A stretch of 64,000 bases of DNA from Collybia mongolica (GCA_013420905.1 JAAXNY010000013.1:806001-870000), one strand, 5' to 3'; counted from the stretch's first letter, positions 20,880-32,428 are shown. Program-made: numbers and translations. Notes: generated by a model not told the origin, from the letters alone.

Positions 20880-23640
20880 AGATAACAATAGTCAAACTAG
20901 ATCGCAGTGAAGAACGCCGGCCAGCCACCCTACGCCACGACTGGGTCCCCACGGACGTCTGTGTCGGCGATATAGTCAATGTATTGGGATAATCTACTCT
21001 TGCCACGCCGTCATCTTCGTCAATCACGCTATCCGAATGGATAACCATGATGTGCAAGTCAAACCTCCTGTTTCTCCACCCCGACCTTCTCCTCACCGCG
21101 ATTATTCTTTCCGGCATCCCCGAGTGCGGCCGTAGACCCTCTTACAAAACCTTGTCTGTGCAACTCACGAAACGACTCGTTCCCCGGTACGGGGAAACAT
21201 GCTGCATGGGTGATGCAGACATGTTTCATTGCCAACCAGCCCAAAAAAATCATGGATCAACGAAAAAATCGGCGAAGTTATCCTAAACAGTAAGGGGCCT
21301 GGCTATCCGAAGTGAATTACGGGGCTTGTTTACATCGCGGGACGAGATGGCTGTGTACATGATGCACCGCAATAGAAAGACTCACCTTTCGCACGTTGAT
21401 ACGGAGGTTGGATGTACTACCGAACCGTTTTCGCCGCCGACTATCGACAATGAAAGGACTTGCAAGCGTTGTCACGAACTCAAGGTAGGCCATCCGACTT
21501 CTACATGCACAGCGTTCTTCAAACAATGGGAGGCTTATTTTGCTTCTCTTGAAGAACAGGACGTGATTCGATTCGAGAAGGAGCAATGGACTATGGGAAG
21601 AGCCGAATATGAAATAAAAGGGAGGTGTTTCAGCCCCACGCTTCTCCACACGTCGTTCCATCAACAAGCACCGAAGGTACCAATATCTAGAGATACCAAA
21701 ATCCACCGCGTCACCTACTGTTTTTTTTTTTTTATGCACGAACACTACAGGGTCTTCACCCCCACTTCTCGATAGTTTAATGAACTCAGGTGGCCCTGTC
21801 ACCGTTTCCGTGGAGCCAAGTCTCTTGGTCCTAGGGCAAGGGTTCACCGTTGAGCCCACACCTGAAGCGGTTGTCATTGGGGTGGACATGGGGTGGACCC
21901 TCGAATTTCCGCATACAGTGGAAGGGCCTCCAGCAGGAACAAGCATCACTCATTCCGGACCAAGGCGTCTTCCGGATCGATAAATATGAGCTGCTGAGCG
22001 GCATGGGGCGAATCCGGAATAATCTGGCCCAACTGTTCTATGGTGATGGCAATAAACAGCGTCCTGAGTTTGTCGTGAACCTGAAGGCGTCCGTATTCAA
22101 TGACGATACCTCATCCGTTTCCTCCTCAATTCAACAACTTGGTAAACACCTGAACCCGAACCAAAAATTCGCTATGGAGACAGTCATCACTGAACAAAAC
22201 TATACCTTGGTTCTGGGTATACCTGGGACGGGGAAGGCAATGGCGATTGCAACCATTATTAAATCTTTGGTGACAATGAGGGAAATTATCTTGTTGACTT
22301 CCAACACACACGCTGCCGTGGACACGATTCTCTCGAAATTGATAGATGCCGACTTCAGCACCTTGAGCCTGGTAAGGTTGGGATATACATTCTTCACCGT
22401 ACTTCCCTGGTTGACTCTTTTCGGTCAAATTCATCTAGATACGCACAAACTCACGCTTGTGAATAGACCCGCCGCTACCACGATTGAGCAGCTCCAGCAC
22501 CAGTGAACGACACCCCCAGTCGTTGCTACGACGTGCCCGTCGATTGATCAGTACGTATCTTTCCTAGCTTCCTATTGATCTGGTATGCTCATGACCAGCA
22601 GTGCCTTGCCTTCTCGGAGGAAGTTCGATTTCTGTATTCTAGATCACAGTGCCCACTTGCCTCGAGCCCCTCCGTTTCGCAGACACGTTCGTACTTGTGG
22701 GCGATCAATTCCAACTACCTCCATTGGTGAATCTACATGTCCCCATTGCGTGTTCCGTTGGCACTCACTGCTATGTTAGGTGAAAACTAATGCGGCTCGA
22801 GAAGATGGCCTGGATGTTTTATTATTTTGCCGTCTCTCTGATGCCCATCCGCAGGCAGTAGCGGACCCCACCCATCAGTACAGGATGAATGAGGAGATCA
22901 TGGTCCTGTCAAACAGGCTGATTTACGGAGATCGCCTGCGTTGTGGGTCCGGCAAGGTTGCTTAGTCTTGCCCGATCGAACATCCCCGGATTCTGACCAC
23001 CAGACTATCGTTTCTTGTTATTTCGAGGGTTGTTGGTTTGAGAAACTCATGACAGAAAGGTGAGTGTTTCGGGTGTATTCGCAACGCCACGCTGAGGCTT
23101 GTCTGTCTGGTAGCTGTCAGGCTGTATTCGTCAATACAGATAATCCTCCAGCGCATGACTCTCGCGTGGCGATCTAGTACAGAGCAAAATCAAAGCAGGA
23201 TTTGCTCGTCAAATTATGGAAACACTACTGAACAGTAGGTATCGTCTCGTTGTATCGACGACAAGTCAAAGTGCTTTCGCACATTTTTCAAAATCACAGT
23301 GGCATTGAGATCTTGACCGCGGATCGGAGCCGGGGGAGAGAGACAAGGACTGTATCATCCTCTCGATGGTCCAGTCGTATGATACAGGCCATGTAAGATA
23401 TCTCGAGTTTTGCTTCCTGGATTCGGCGCTGACCGTTGTAATTTCATATGTTGGTGACCTTGTGAAAGACTGGCGAAGGATAAACATGTCGTTCACGCGC
23501 GTGCGCGCCAAATACATCATCATTGGATTGGATCCCGGAAGACACTGCAAACGGCTGACCTACCAGCCCAAAATTTTCACCTCATGGACAACCGCAGGTG
23601 CATTTTGATATTACCATCTGACGCACATCGATTTCATACA
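20880..23640 (+). pseudogene. Dna2-like replication helicase/nuclease pseudogene, nuclease core mostly deleted
   Basis: Pieces of a Dna2 protein appear in the expected order over 2.7 kb but in shifting frames with stops. They are: an OB-like start (LRHDWVPTDVCVGDIVNVLG then a stop); SNLLFLHPDLLLTAIILS; a Cys-rich iron-sulfur segment (ERTCKRCHELK, FFKQWEAYFASLEEQD); IRNNLAQLFYGDGNKQ; the helicase P-loop (LVLGIPGTGKAMAIATII, about 22212-22260); LVGDQFQLPPLVNLHVP; THQYRMNEEIMVLSNRLIYG; IEILTADRSRGRDKDCIILS; and GDLVKDWRRINMSFTRVRAK. The P-loop Thr of GTGKT is Ala. The DE motif reads LDHS. The region that should hold the nuclease active site, between about 21250 and 21326, is only some 70 bp long. 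Dna2 normally trims Okazaki-fragment flaps; this copy cannot, so a functional gene must exist elsewhere. Confidence 0.8.
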
Positions 23641-24376
23641 TGCCTAATGGAGGCTGGTGCTAATGCACGAGATGGAGGGGCCCGCGGGGAAGGTGAATAT
23701 GATTGCGGAAAGACCCTCGAAGAAATCGAGGACGAAGACACCTATAGCGAACGGCGGAATTTGAAAAAGCAGACCGATCTTGAAGGATCTGGTGAATAGT
23801 GACATGTAGATCCTGTACTACAAGAGTTCTTGTAGGTCGGTCTTGGAGGCATTGAACGTACACATCTCCCGTGACCAGGATGCAATCGCGAGGCAGAGAT
23901 AAACGGGTACATCCCGCAATCTATTCATTTTTATCGCCATCGTACCCTGATGGGCGATGTGGATGATGTCAGGTCCTGAGCGTCTACTCCGTGAAGGTTC
24001 AACTCCCTCGTTATTGCAACGTCCTTCTCGTTCCTGCCACGCTGCTGTCGTCTGCGTAAGCCCCTGGAAAACCTGATGGCGATAGTCGGAAGTCTTGGTA
24101 CTATGACACAAAAAATCACGAGTGCTCGATATATTATGCATAGATGATCGACGATTCGTGAACCACGTCGTAAGAGTGCACTCTCGAGTGAATGTTAACG
24201 TTTGGATGAGTGGAATCTATCGGATAAATACGGATTCGGATGCACTTTGAAAGCCGGACACGTGTAATCGGTGAGGGTCGTGTTTGAGGAACGCACCAAC
24301 CAGTAAATGGGCCATCCTTCGCCTCTCTGCGCAGTCTTTCCAGTATTTTACTTAAGTAGACTCTCTTCAGGCCAAG
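23641..24376. other. Intergenic upstream of family 2 copy G
   Basis: Short frames only. The last 80 bp include GCGCAGTCTTTCCAGTATTT, which has counterparts upstream of the other family 2 copies, so it probably belongs to their shared promoter or 5' leader. Confidence 0.4.
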
Positions 24377-25750
24377 ATGTCATTCATTCACAGGCTCTCC
24401 TCTACACTATCTGCAGCATTTCGCCCCATCCTCTCGGTACTAGGAATGGCGACACAACCAGAGCAGTCCGAGATATACAGCGGAAATGTTGTGGATTGGT
24501 ACAGACTCGTTAATGCTGATTGCGCGATGAACCCTATTGCGCGAGAGCGCTACAAAGACCTCCAATCGATGCCCGTGCACAGAATCAGGAGATACAAGGA
24601 GTCATCACTCTCCCAGCATGAGTACCTCGTAGCAGAAGTCATTCCAAAAGGTCGCTCCCGTGTATATTTACAGGTGGAAAGGTTGAGATCATTAGAGTCC
24701 CCAGATTCCACCCCACCCTCATCCCCTCCTTCTGACACCGATTCCTCCCACCGGCCCCTTGACATGTCGCTCGCCTCTTTGAACTCAACTTCCTTATCTT
24801 CCAGTTCAAACTCCTTGAAGGGAAGCCCGGCTCGTGACGAGGTTAAGGTACTTTCGGATTGGCCAGCTGGTGTGAAAGCAAAGTTTCGCGCACGGGGTGC
24901 TGGGTCGAAGGAGAAAATTGACACAATCATCGAAGAAATGGCATTCAAGGGTACCACCGTCTACGATCTTATCGTTATCGCCTACACATTGCATGTCGAC
25001 AACCCAGACTATGAACTTTTGTTCAAACAATGTTACTGGTACGCCAATCTCATTGTGCGCATCCTTGCGAGATGCGATATTGGTTCGGAGGGGAAACCAT
25101 CGAATGACACAATGGAGGCGGAGCTATTCAACGCAGACGAAGGAGACTACAACCCCTCGACTTTCAGCAAGTGGTTTGGATTTCCTATACACAAGGCCAG
25201 ACAAACTTATCTCGGGCAGCTTGAGGCGTTGTATCGGCGACAACGGGAGAGCTTCCATGACAATGTATGCCTTTGTTCTATCATTATTTCCACCATTCTT
25301 ACCAAGCTTTAGGTTCTTGCTTTGATTACGAAGGATATAGACTTCGAAATGGAGAAGCGCCGCCGTGCAGAGGAGACAGAGAGAGCGGAAAGGCAGACAG
25401 AGAGAGCGGAAAGGGAGACAGAGAGAGCGGATATGGAGAAGCGCCTCCGTGCAGAGGAGACGGAGAGAGCGGATATGGAGAAGCGCCTCCGTGCAGAGGA
25501 GACGGAGAGAGCGGAAAGGCAGACAGAGAGAGCGGAAAGGCAGACAGAGAGAGCGGAAAGGCAGACAGAGAGAGCGGATATGGAGAAGCGCCTCCGTGCA
25601 GAGGAGACGGAGAGAGCGGAAAGGGAGTCAGAGAGAGCGGATATGGAGAAGCGCCTCCGTGCAGAGGAGACAAAGAGAGCAGAAGAAGAAATTCGACAAC
25701 TCCGGGCGCAGCTTGAAATGGAGAGGCGGGGCGTCGCGACCACTACCTAG
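24377..25750 (+). CDS. Family 2 copy G: intact multicopy protein of unknown function with repetitive coiled-coil tail (441 aa)
   Basis: Two exons, 24377-25264 and 25313-25750, are joined by a 48-nt phase-0 intron (GTATGC to CTTTAG). The N-terminus MSFIHRLSSTLSAAFRPILS is amphipathic and basic. It is followed by a conserved block (WYRLVNADCAMNPIARERYK, RRYKESSLSQHEYLVAE), a Ser/Pro-rich linker, and a second block with TVYDLIVIAYTLHVDN and QCYWYANLIVRILARC. Exon 2 encodes an Arg/Glu coiled coil made of 7- and 14-residue repeats. This layout (a YDL..IA.TLH / QCYWY core with a charged helical tail) is common among hypothetical proteins of Agaricomycetes as I recall, but has no assigned role. Three other copies nearby are broken, so this is the only one that can still be expressed. 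The mRNA start and any regulator are unknown. Confidence 0.75.
25361..25690 (+). repeat. Coding minisatellite, 21-nt and 42-nt units, in exon 2 of copy G
   Basis: Two unit types alternate: GCGGAAAGGCAGACAGAGAG(A), encoding AERQTER, and a 42-nt unit, encoding ADMEKRLRAEETER. Unit length is a multiple of 21 nt, so copy-number change keeps the frame and the heptad register. Units are nearly identical at the DNA level, which points to recent slippage or unequal exchange and likely length variation between strains. The open frames in the other five readings are by-products of the repeat. Confidence 0.85.
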
Positions 25751-26214
25751 GAGTTCCACATGGGACCGAGTGCTTCGTAAACGGTCTATACCTTCTCCAG
25801 TCGACCTAGGTGGTATTTATGGTTTCTTCAGTCTCGGAACGTGGTTTTTAGGCTCGCGCACATACATGTCCTTCGCATTACTTATCTATACCCTTTTCCC
25901 GCGACGGGATGGTCTATTCTAGTCAGTTCCCATGTATTCCAATAGCTCGTTTTGAGATTTTACTGTCCAATTTGTGTGCGCGTGATTATCCTGGCTCGGG
26001 CCACAGACAACCTATAAGGTTATGTCGCTAGGGATCAATAAGGAATATAAACATTTTTATATGACTAGCCTTGTCCGACAACGCCATGCAGGGCTTTGTT
26101 TTCCTTTTTTCTCCGTCCTGGCAACGGCCGAAGTTGGGGTGAAGTTTCTGCGATATCTGTGCATGAGTTCTTGAACTACCCAGCGCGGGTCTTCCATTCT
26201 TTTCACTTAAATAA
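25751..26214. other. Intergenic between family 2 copies G and H
   Basis: No gene is supported. The frame running on from the repeat (to about 25922) is an out-of-register reading and not a real C-terminus. Confidence 0.4.
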
Positions 26215-26862
26215 ATGTTTCAGACTAAGACGGCAAAACGTTACAAGTTCGCCTCTACACTCTCTGCAGTATTTCGTCCCATTCTCCGGCACCTAGGAAC
26301 GGAACCACCACCACCCAGGGAACTTGTAAATCGAGAGGTTCATTTCTAGCATGACTTCATTGAATCTATCTGCCTGTCAGACAGCGTCGCCGGGGACCAC
26401 TATGCAGATCCATAATCATTGCCAGTACATAAGATAACGATGTATAAAGACGTATCAATCACTCAGCACAAGTACCTTGCAGCAGAATCTGCTCCCAAGG
26501 GTAGCTACCGGAAACACTTACAGGTGGAGTGGGCGACGCGTCCCAGATCCTAAACCAAACAACCACGTTTCTCAAACAAATCTCCCCCGACCCTCTCTCG
26601 TCAGAATACTCAGCGACTTCATCGGCCCGACATCCTTAGCTAGCAATTCGAGTAGTTTGAAGGACTGCCCGGCCCGCGACCAGGTCAAGCTTCTCGAGGG
26701 GTGGCTGTATGTTGACGTACGGGAGAATAACTAGACAACAAATCAACAATCCTGCAGACCCTTAAGGCAAGGAAGGACAAACCCGGTGACGATGAAGTTG
26801 AAGAGGTGACTTTCAACGCCAATACACTTTATGATCTTCCATGACGCCATGCCAGTCTACCG
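26215..26862 (+). pseudogene. Family 2 copy H, truncated and mutated
   Basis: Matches to copy G appear in order: TTCGCCTCTACACTCTCTGC (near 26249); GATGTATAAAGACGTATCAA with CAGCACAAGTACCTTGCAGC (about 26440-26485); TSLASNSSSLKDCPARDQVK (about 26629-26688, matching SSSSNSLKGSPARDEVK); then EEVTFNANTLYDL (about 26801-26839). The frame changes between these blocks and several stops intervene. Homology ends abruptly at about 26840, where the minus-strand NACHT relic begins, so the 3' half and the coiled-coil exon are gone. Non-functional. Confidence 0.7.
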
Positions 26863-27972
26863 GATTGCCTCCTACCATTGCTATTTGATTCGGCGGGATC
26901 GAGTGACGTAAGGTATGTGGCCGATACCAGTCCAAACATACGATCGAACGCAAGGGGATGGTAAATGCTCCCCAATAATGTGGTAATAGTGACGAACAAT
27001 CTCACCAAGACAGCCTCTACAAGAATCCCCATCACAGTGGGATACCCCTCGTAGATCTCGTTGAGCTGACGCAGGTATGCGCATGTAGAGACGCTGCGCT
27101 CTGCCTCAACGTGTCGGTCAATGGTGATGAGAGATATCGAGTGGACATGACTGGGGATGGCATCAAAGGATCGTCGTATCTGATGCGTAGATTGGCTTGT
27201 GATGAGCCACCTAATAGGGATATTTTTGGTACTGGCGATGGTATGGAGAAAGTATGGTATGTAGAGCTGGTAGTATGAATCGAAGCACTGGCCAAGTCCG
27301 TCCATTATGATGAGGATCGACTTCCCCAGGTTCCTCGATCCATCATGATCATTGGAAGGGACGCTAGGGAAAATGGCTTGACGATCAACATCTGTATCTA
27401 GTCTTCAAGCGGCCTATGTAGGATCGACGCGTCACGCTCCACGGCCTCGCCAATCGCGATTCGCATCTCTGGAAGAGAAACCCCAAGTTGGTACGCGATG
27501 CTGGGGATGAGGTGTGTCGAAGCAATGTGAAGATGTGAACCTTGAGCGCAGAAACTGGCTCCGAGCTTTGTTCCGCGCTCTGAGCATTGCTCTGCCGTGG
27601 CCTACGTAATGGTCGACTTTCCTGTGTTGGGGGCTCCATAAAGCCAGCATATATTGGCTGTCTCGCTATCAATCCAGTCGAACACCTCTGCAAGAACCAG
27701 GTCCCGGGTAGTTTGACAGTGAGGACCTACTGGAAAACGGCCATACGCATTTTACGCAGTTGTCGGCCACATCTTCGGCAATTCACGGAATCCTGGAGCG
27801 TCCAATTGGGGTGCGACGTCCACTGCGAGTTGGGGAATTGGTCGCTGAGCGAGTTGTTGTAAAGGTTTCCTTGAACATTGTTGAACGTGCTATTGTGGAA
27901 GGTCGGATAACTGGCGTTCGGGAAGACATCGTATCCGAGTCTTGTTAAGAAGGCGTCCAAATGAGTTGCCAC
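26830..27972 (-). pseudogene. NACHT (NLR-type) NTPase relic
   Basis: Read on the minus strand: an N-terminal linker with STFNNVQGNLYNN (a pattern typical of Agaricomycete NLR-like proteins); a P-loop ICWLYGAPNTGKST (about 27611-27645); then ASFCAQGS and IPSIAYQLGVSLPEMRIAIG; and after a frame change the Walker B-like MDGLGQCFDSYYQ, with IPIRWLITSQSTHQIRRSFD (about 27200-27305). The order and spacing fit a NACHT domain. A TAG follows four codons after the P-loop, the Walker B acidic pair is weakened (DGLGQC instead of DALDEC), and at least two frameshifts are needed. Intact relatives act in fungal non-self recognition or cell-death signalling; this is a remnant with no effector or repeat domain visible. 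Confidence 0.75.
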
Positions 27973-28889
27973 GCAGTAAGAGTGTGTTATCAGAGCAGAA
28001 ACGAGAGCGCGTTTGTACTGTTCGAACTACTGATCTGGCGCGCCTGGCTGGAGAGCGACAGACATGTATGAATAATCTTATCTGGGGATAGGATTAAACA
28101 TGAGCCGTGCTGGCATTGATAAGTATGTCCACATTCATTGAGAACATTAATCTCGGAAGGCTGGTGCTAGCGGGATTTGACCTCAGGTTGTTCGTAGGCC
28201 TGGTTGTTATAGGGAGTTAGGCCTCAAGGAGGGAGCGGAATATGGAATACTAAACACCTGAGCTATTTTCGCGCGTAGAGGCCCTACAAGCCCTAAAAGT
28301 ACATTTTGGAGTTTAACTAGGATCTCGGCGACGAATGCGAACTCACGGCTGTTTGGATCTGGAGATAATCCGCGATTGTGCACTGATTCCACACTGTCGA
28401 CTGCTGCCCGTCTGTATCCGCGCCGGTCGTCGTGCGGGTCTGTGTCTGCGTGTGCGAAATGGTGGTCGAACTTGGCGCCCAGACGAGTATTCGTGGTGGA
28501 GGTTGCAGGTGCACCCCACTCCCTGAGAACGGTGCGAAACGCTCCCAGATCTGGTTGGTCATCCGAAGTATAGTGTGAATCTGATTTTACAGATAATGGG
28601 GAAGGTGAGAAGGGGAATATTTGGAATTGGAGATGATGTGCTTCCGCTAGTGCGGCTCATTGGAAAGTAATTAGCGTAAGTTGTGGATTTTGAAAAGAGC
28701 GAAGATGCTAGTATGTGCGGTACTTTTTGTCGTCGTCGTTGGAATCGCGCAGGCCAGCCGGTTGCCTCGAGGTTGTGGTTTATATCTAGGCCGTTGTTGG
28801 ATCCACGAACCTGATCAGGGTCAACAACCGTAAACTGTTTCCGTCAATCAATTGTTATTATCAAGGCACTCGAAGAGGAGAGATTCCTC
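27973..28889. other. Intergenic, possible N-terminal remnant of the NACHT gene
   Basis: A minus-strand stretch around 28207-28392 (EFAFVAEILVKLQNVLLGLV) could be part of the N-terminus of the NACHT gene, but the link cannot be demonstrated. Nothing else is recognisable. Confidence 0.3.
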
Positions 28890-30285
28890 ACCATGAAACT
28901 CGAGTCATATCACTCATTAACTGGATGAACTTATAGGTCCGTATTTACACGTACGTTTCGTGGGCGAGACCGGTGAGGCCTCAGGGTCGCGTCGCCATTA
29001 TAACCCCTTCAAATAATGGACGTGCACTGCGTAAATTGAGCCCAGCGCAGACCTTCCATCCTTTTCACTCCAACATTTCAGTTCAGGGCGAAATACCGTC
29101 ACAGATTCACCTCTGTACTCTCTGCAGCATTGAGCCCCGTTATCTGGGCGCTCGGAATATCACAGGTATATAATTATAAAGAATTCCATAACGAAAACGT
29201 TAGCCACTGGTACAACATCCTTCAAGCATTTTGCGCGGAAAACCGTGTCGTCAGTGACCGTTACACGGACCCAACATCACTTCCAGTGCGCAAGATGAGG
29301 AGATACAAAGAGGTAACACTCGCCCAGCACGAGTACCTCGTAGCAGAAATCGCTCCGAAGTTTTGCTCCCGGATATACTTGCGGCTGGAGAGGTTCGAAT
29401 CACCAGACCCCACAGATTGCTACCTCCCCCTTCTCGAATTAATTCCTCCCAACACTCGTTTATCACAATAGTCGAACCACCGGCAAGATATCCATGCATG
29501 GACGGGAATGACCATGTCAAGCGAATCTGGGGTTGGCCGGCTGTTAGAAAAAAGATACCCTCACAACAAATCAACGATGCCACCGAGCCTAACAAGGACA
29601 GCGGGGGGAGGATTATTGTTGAAGAGGTGACTTTCAGGAACACCACACTTTATGATCTCGTCGTCATCGCGCGCACCTTGCAAGGTAACGCAACAGTCGA
29701 CCAGCTCATCTCCGACCAGTGTTACTGGTTCCCCAGCCTCATTATACGTGTTCTTGAAAGTTGCGACCTCGGCTCGCGGCGTACCCAGGTGAACTCTGCG
29801 GCGGGGGACGAGATTTTGACGCAAGGGGTCTCTAGTGGGGACAATAATTTGTGGCACGGTCTCCAAATTCAAAGTGTTGACGAAACGAAGGTCAGAGAAT
29901 GGAAGGAACTGTATATGAAGCAATGGGACGAGTTCAAAATTCCAGTACGCTCTGCTTGATTATGTCAGTTCTCCCATTCTGACCAAGCTGATAGATTGAT
30001 AACTGCCCTGCGGAGAAAATCAAAAAGGCGAAAGCGAGGGAAGCTGCATTCAAGCGGGAAACAGCTGCACTCAAGAGAGGAATAACAGTACTCCAGAAGA
30101 AAGAAGAAGCGCTCGGGAAGAAATCAGATGCGGCTAAGGGCGGAACAGGTGCAGCTAAGTTGGGAAGAATATGCAGTACGGAGGACGGCAAAGGCAGTCG
30201 AAAAAGAGGGACAGCAACTCAAGGCGCTAAGCGCACGGACGAAGGAAAGCATCGGCCGCATCCCGACCCCTGCCTGAGCAGTTCG
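28890..30285 (+). pseudogene. Family 2 copy I, start codon lost and frameshifted
   Basis: This is the most complete of the broken copies. The 5' flank at about 28896-28950 matches the flank of the 20.4-kb fragment. The coding match begins at about 29087, but where copy G has AAGATGTCA this copy has AAATACCGT, so the start Met is gone. YKEVTLAQHEYLVAEIAPK (about 29307-29363) is in one frame, and TTLYDLVVIARTLQGN with QCYWFPSLIIRVLE (about 29641-29760) in another. The shift lies near the C-rich run at 29420-29430. The intron (donor GTACGC at 29945) and a Lys/Arg/Glu coiled-coil exon (KIKKAKAREAAFKRETAALK) are retained. It lacks the minisatellite of copy G. Confidence 0.72.
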
Positions 30286-30653
30286 AGCAAGTTCCCGGCC
30301 GCTTCTTTACCTTGCAGAAATGGAATTTACTTGTAGGAGTAAATGCTTCATGCCTTTCTCTTAATCCCATTTTGGCGCCGGTTATCACCTCCATGATAAT
30401 TCACTTTCACAGCAATACCTGCTTTCCATCCGCCGTCCCCAATGTCTGGCTTATACCTTCTCTATTGCCTATAGTCCTGCGAATCCGTTTCTTCCCCTAC
30501 CATCCCTTTCTTGTGGCCATACTCCCGCTCCAAAAATAATCCAAGCGATCATGTTCCTTGTTCAAGCTTATTCGTTCATGTGGAATCAATACTTACATCA
30601 AGAGACACAAGCCCAGTTTCTCCTGTCGATTCGTAAATACCAAATTATCGATT

Positions 30654-32428
30654 CTATCTCTCAGTCGTCAAATAATGCCGCGGAAGCCAGTCAGGCTTCG
30701 TCCATGGGCTCTTAGTGATGTCTGCGAATATCATCCCCGCAATAACCTCCGCGCTGACATTTGGGGGTGAGCGGAATCATGGTACCAGCTTCAAACGCTT
30801 ACCATGCATATGCTCGTGTCATACCAATCCCGCTGTAACCGGCTGATATATATTGGCCCTTTAGTTCTCCTCCACCAGGCTTGGATCTATCGATTACAGG
30901 CCCCACCTTCCGATGTAGCGGGAATGTTAAACAATGCAAATATCAAAACAGCGCGAAGGCCTTACGAAGGGATCCCCTAATTTTGTGAAACCCATTATAC
31001 CAGTCTATCGTGGGTATCAATACCAAGGTAGAATCCTGTGTTTGAAGGACATACCCATTCCATCTCGGGTTCCTTGCCTTCTTCATACTTTCTAGGAATT
31101 ATGCCTGGGAGGAAACCACGCAATGCCTTTCCGACCTCTGGATTGATAACGGAATCATCTGTCGTATAATACCCAAAGTTCTGGCCTTCGACTTCACGCC
31201 CACCGCCCAAGATAACTAGTGGATGTTTCTCTGTATCCTCCAGCGGGCGGGGGAACCAATACTCGAAGCCTTCGTTACCCCACCAGGACGTTTTCGTCAG
31301 CTCAGAGGGCGTTGCATTGGCGCGCAGCGCTATGACTTGACCACGTGCAGGCACTACACCCTCAAGCCCGTGCATATGGGGCAAGAGGTAGCTCGCGTAC
31401 GCATTGGTCGCGTGTATCACATATGAACACGAGACATCACCTCTGGGTGTCGAGACCTTCCAGCGGCGTTCTGGACTTGAGCCTGGGCTCACTGCTGTCA
31501 CGGGGGTATTGGTGTGGAGAGCAAGCTCCAACTTAGAGGAATTCCGGGTGGATGCGAGTTTGTATAGCTCTGCGACAAGCTTAAGGGGCCAGAGGTTTGC
31601 CCCGGTATACCTAAGGCCAGCGAATGCAGTTCCATATTCCTGAAATGTGCATAGGTGAATTTGATTTGTGTGTATGCTATTTAGGACAACTTACTGCCTG
31701 CATGGTATCTTTGCCGAGCCACTCAATGCCGGATAAATGAAGACCAGCCGCTTCTGCAGCCGAGTAATCAGTTTGTGCGTCCTGGGCTTCCTTGTTGGCA
31801 AGGAATATCGCGACGTGGTCGACTGGAACATAATCCACCGTATCTTCAAGTCCCTCACTTTTGATGATTTCGATCAATGATTGAGCTGTATGTTGCTCGA
31901 GTGCGTGCTGACATCTCGCCTCGTCGGTACCGTATGTAGCCTCCAGCCTCGCGAAATCGAGGAATCTGGTAGGCGACAGATGACCGCCATTTCGCCCTGG
32001 TATCGATATAAGATCAAAGTGAGATGAGACCGTCCGGTAGGCACAGACCTGTGGCCCCAGAACCTGTCACAAGCCTCAATATAGCTAACCTATTGAAACA
32101 AAGAAACCAACTAACAGAAATCCCTTGCTTCCATGATAACAACCTTCAATGGTTTGTCTATGTCGTTGTATCCATCGAACTGTTTCGCTAAATGGTAGGC
32201 TGCAGAGACGCCGGTTATCCCAGAACCTATAATACATATGTCTGCATCTCTGGGGAGATCCCCCGTACTGCCTTCTTGTGCTAACGGATTCGCGTCAGGC
32301 GTCCCATAGAGCCAGAAAGATCGCGTAGAGTTAGGAACCGGGAGTGTGGCACGCGCCCCATCAGTGGTCTGCCTGAGAGCTTCTTGTGTAGCGTCGTGCT
32401 TGAGTAGAGGGACAGAGATACTGCTCAT
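30654..32428 (-). CDS. FAD-dependent oxidoreductase, DAO family (485 aa), paralogue 1
   Basis: Seven exons on the minus strand: 32428-32116, 32063-32049 (15 nt), 31996-31695, 31639-31055, 31004-30966, 30906-30803 and 30753-30654. All join in frame, giving 486 codons with stop. The FAD-binding Rossmann motif ICIIGSGITGVSAAYHL lies near residue 75. SGATGRNGGHLSP follows across the 15-nt exon. Later come CSYVIHATNAYASYLLPHMH, EYWFPRPLED, VILGGGREV, TGIMGFTKLGDPF and the C-terminal QYISAGYSGIGMTRAYACAE. This is the D-amino-acid-oxidase-like fold used for oxidising secondary amines or amino acids; the substrate is not predictable. No clear signal peptide is present, so it is probably cytosolic. 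It shares every intron position with the plus-strand paralogue at 44.3 kb, including the 15-nt exon. Nothing suggests decay. Confidence 0.87.

Noticed and set aside
25361..25690. Regular short repeats that might suggest a CRISPR array
   Set aside because: Units are contiguous, in a eukaryotic coding exon, and have no unique spacers.
25309..25743. Long open frames on both strands and all readings across the minisatellite
   Set aside because: A 21-nt repeat without stops is open in several frames. Only the reading that continues from the spliced exon 1 of copy G has support.
29393..29402. GGTTCGAATC, resembling the T-arm of a tRNA
   Set aside because: It lies inside the coding match of family 2 copy I. 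No acceptor stem, anticodon arm or D-arm pairs with it.
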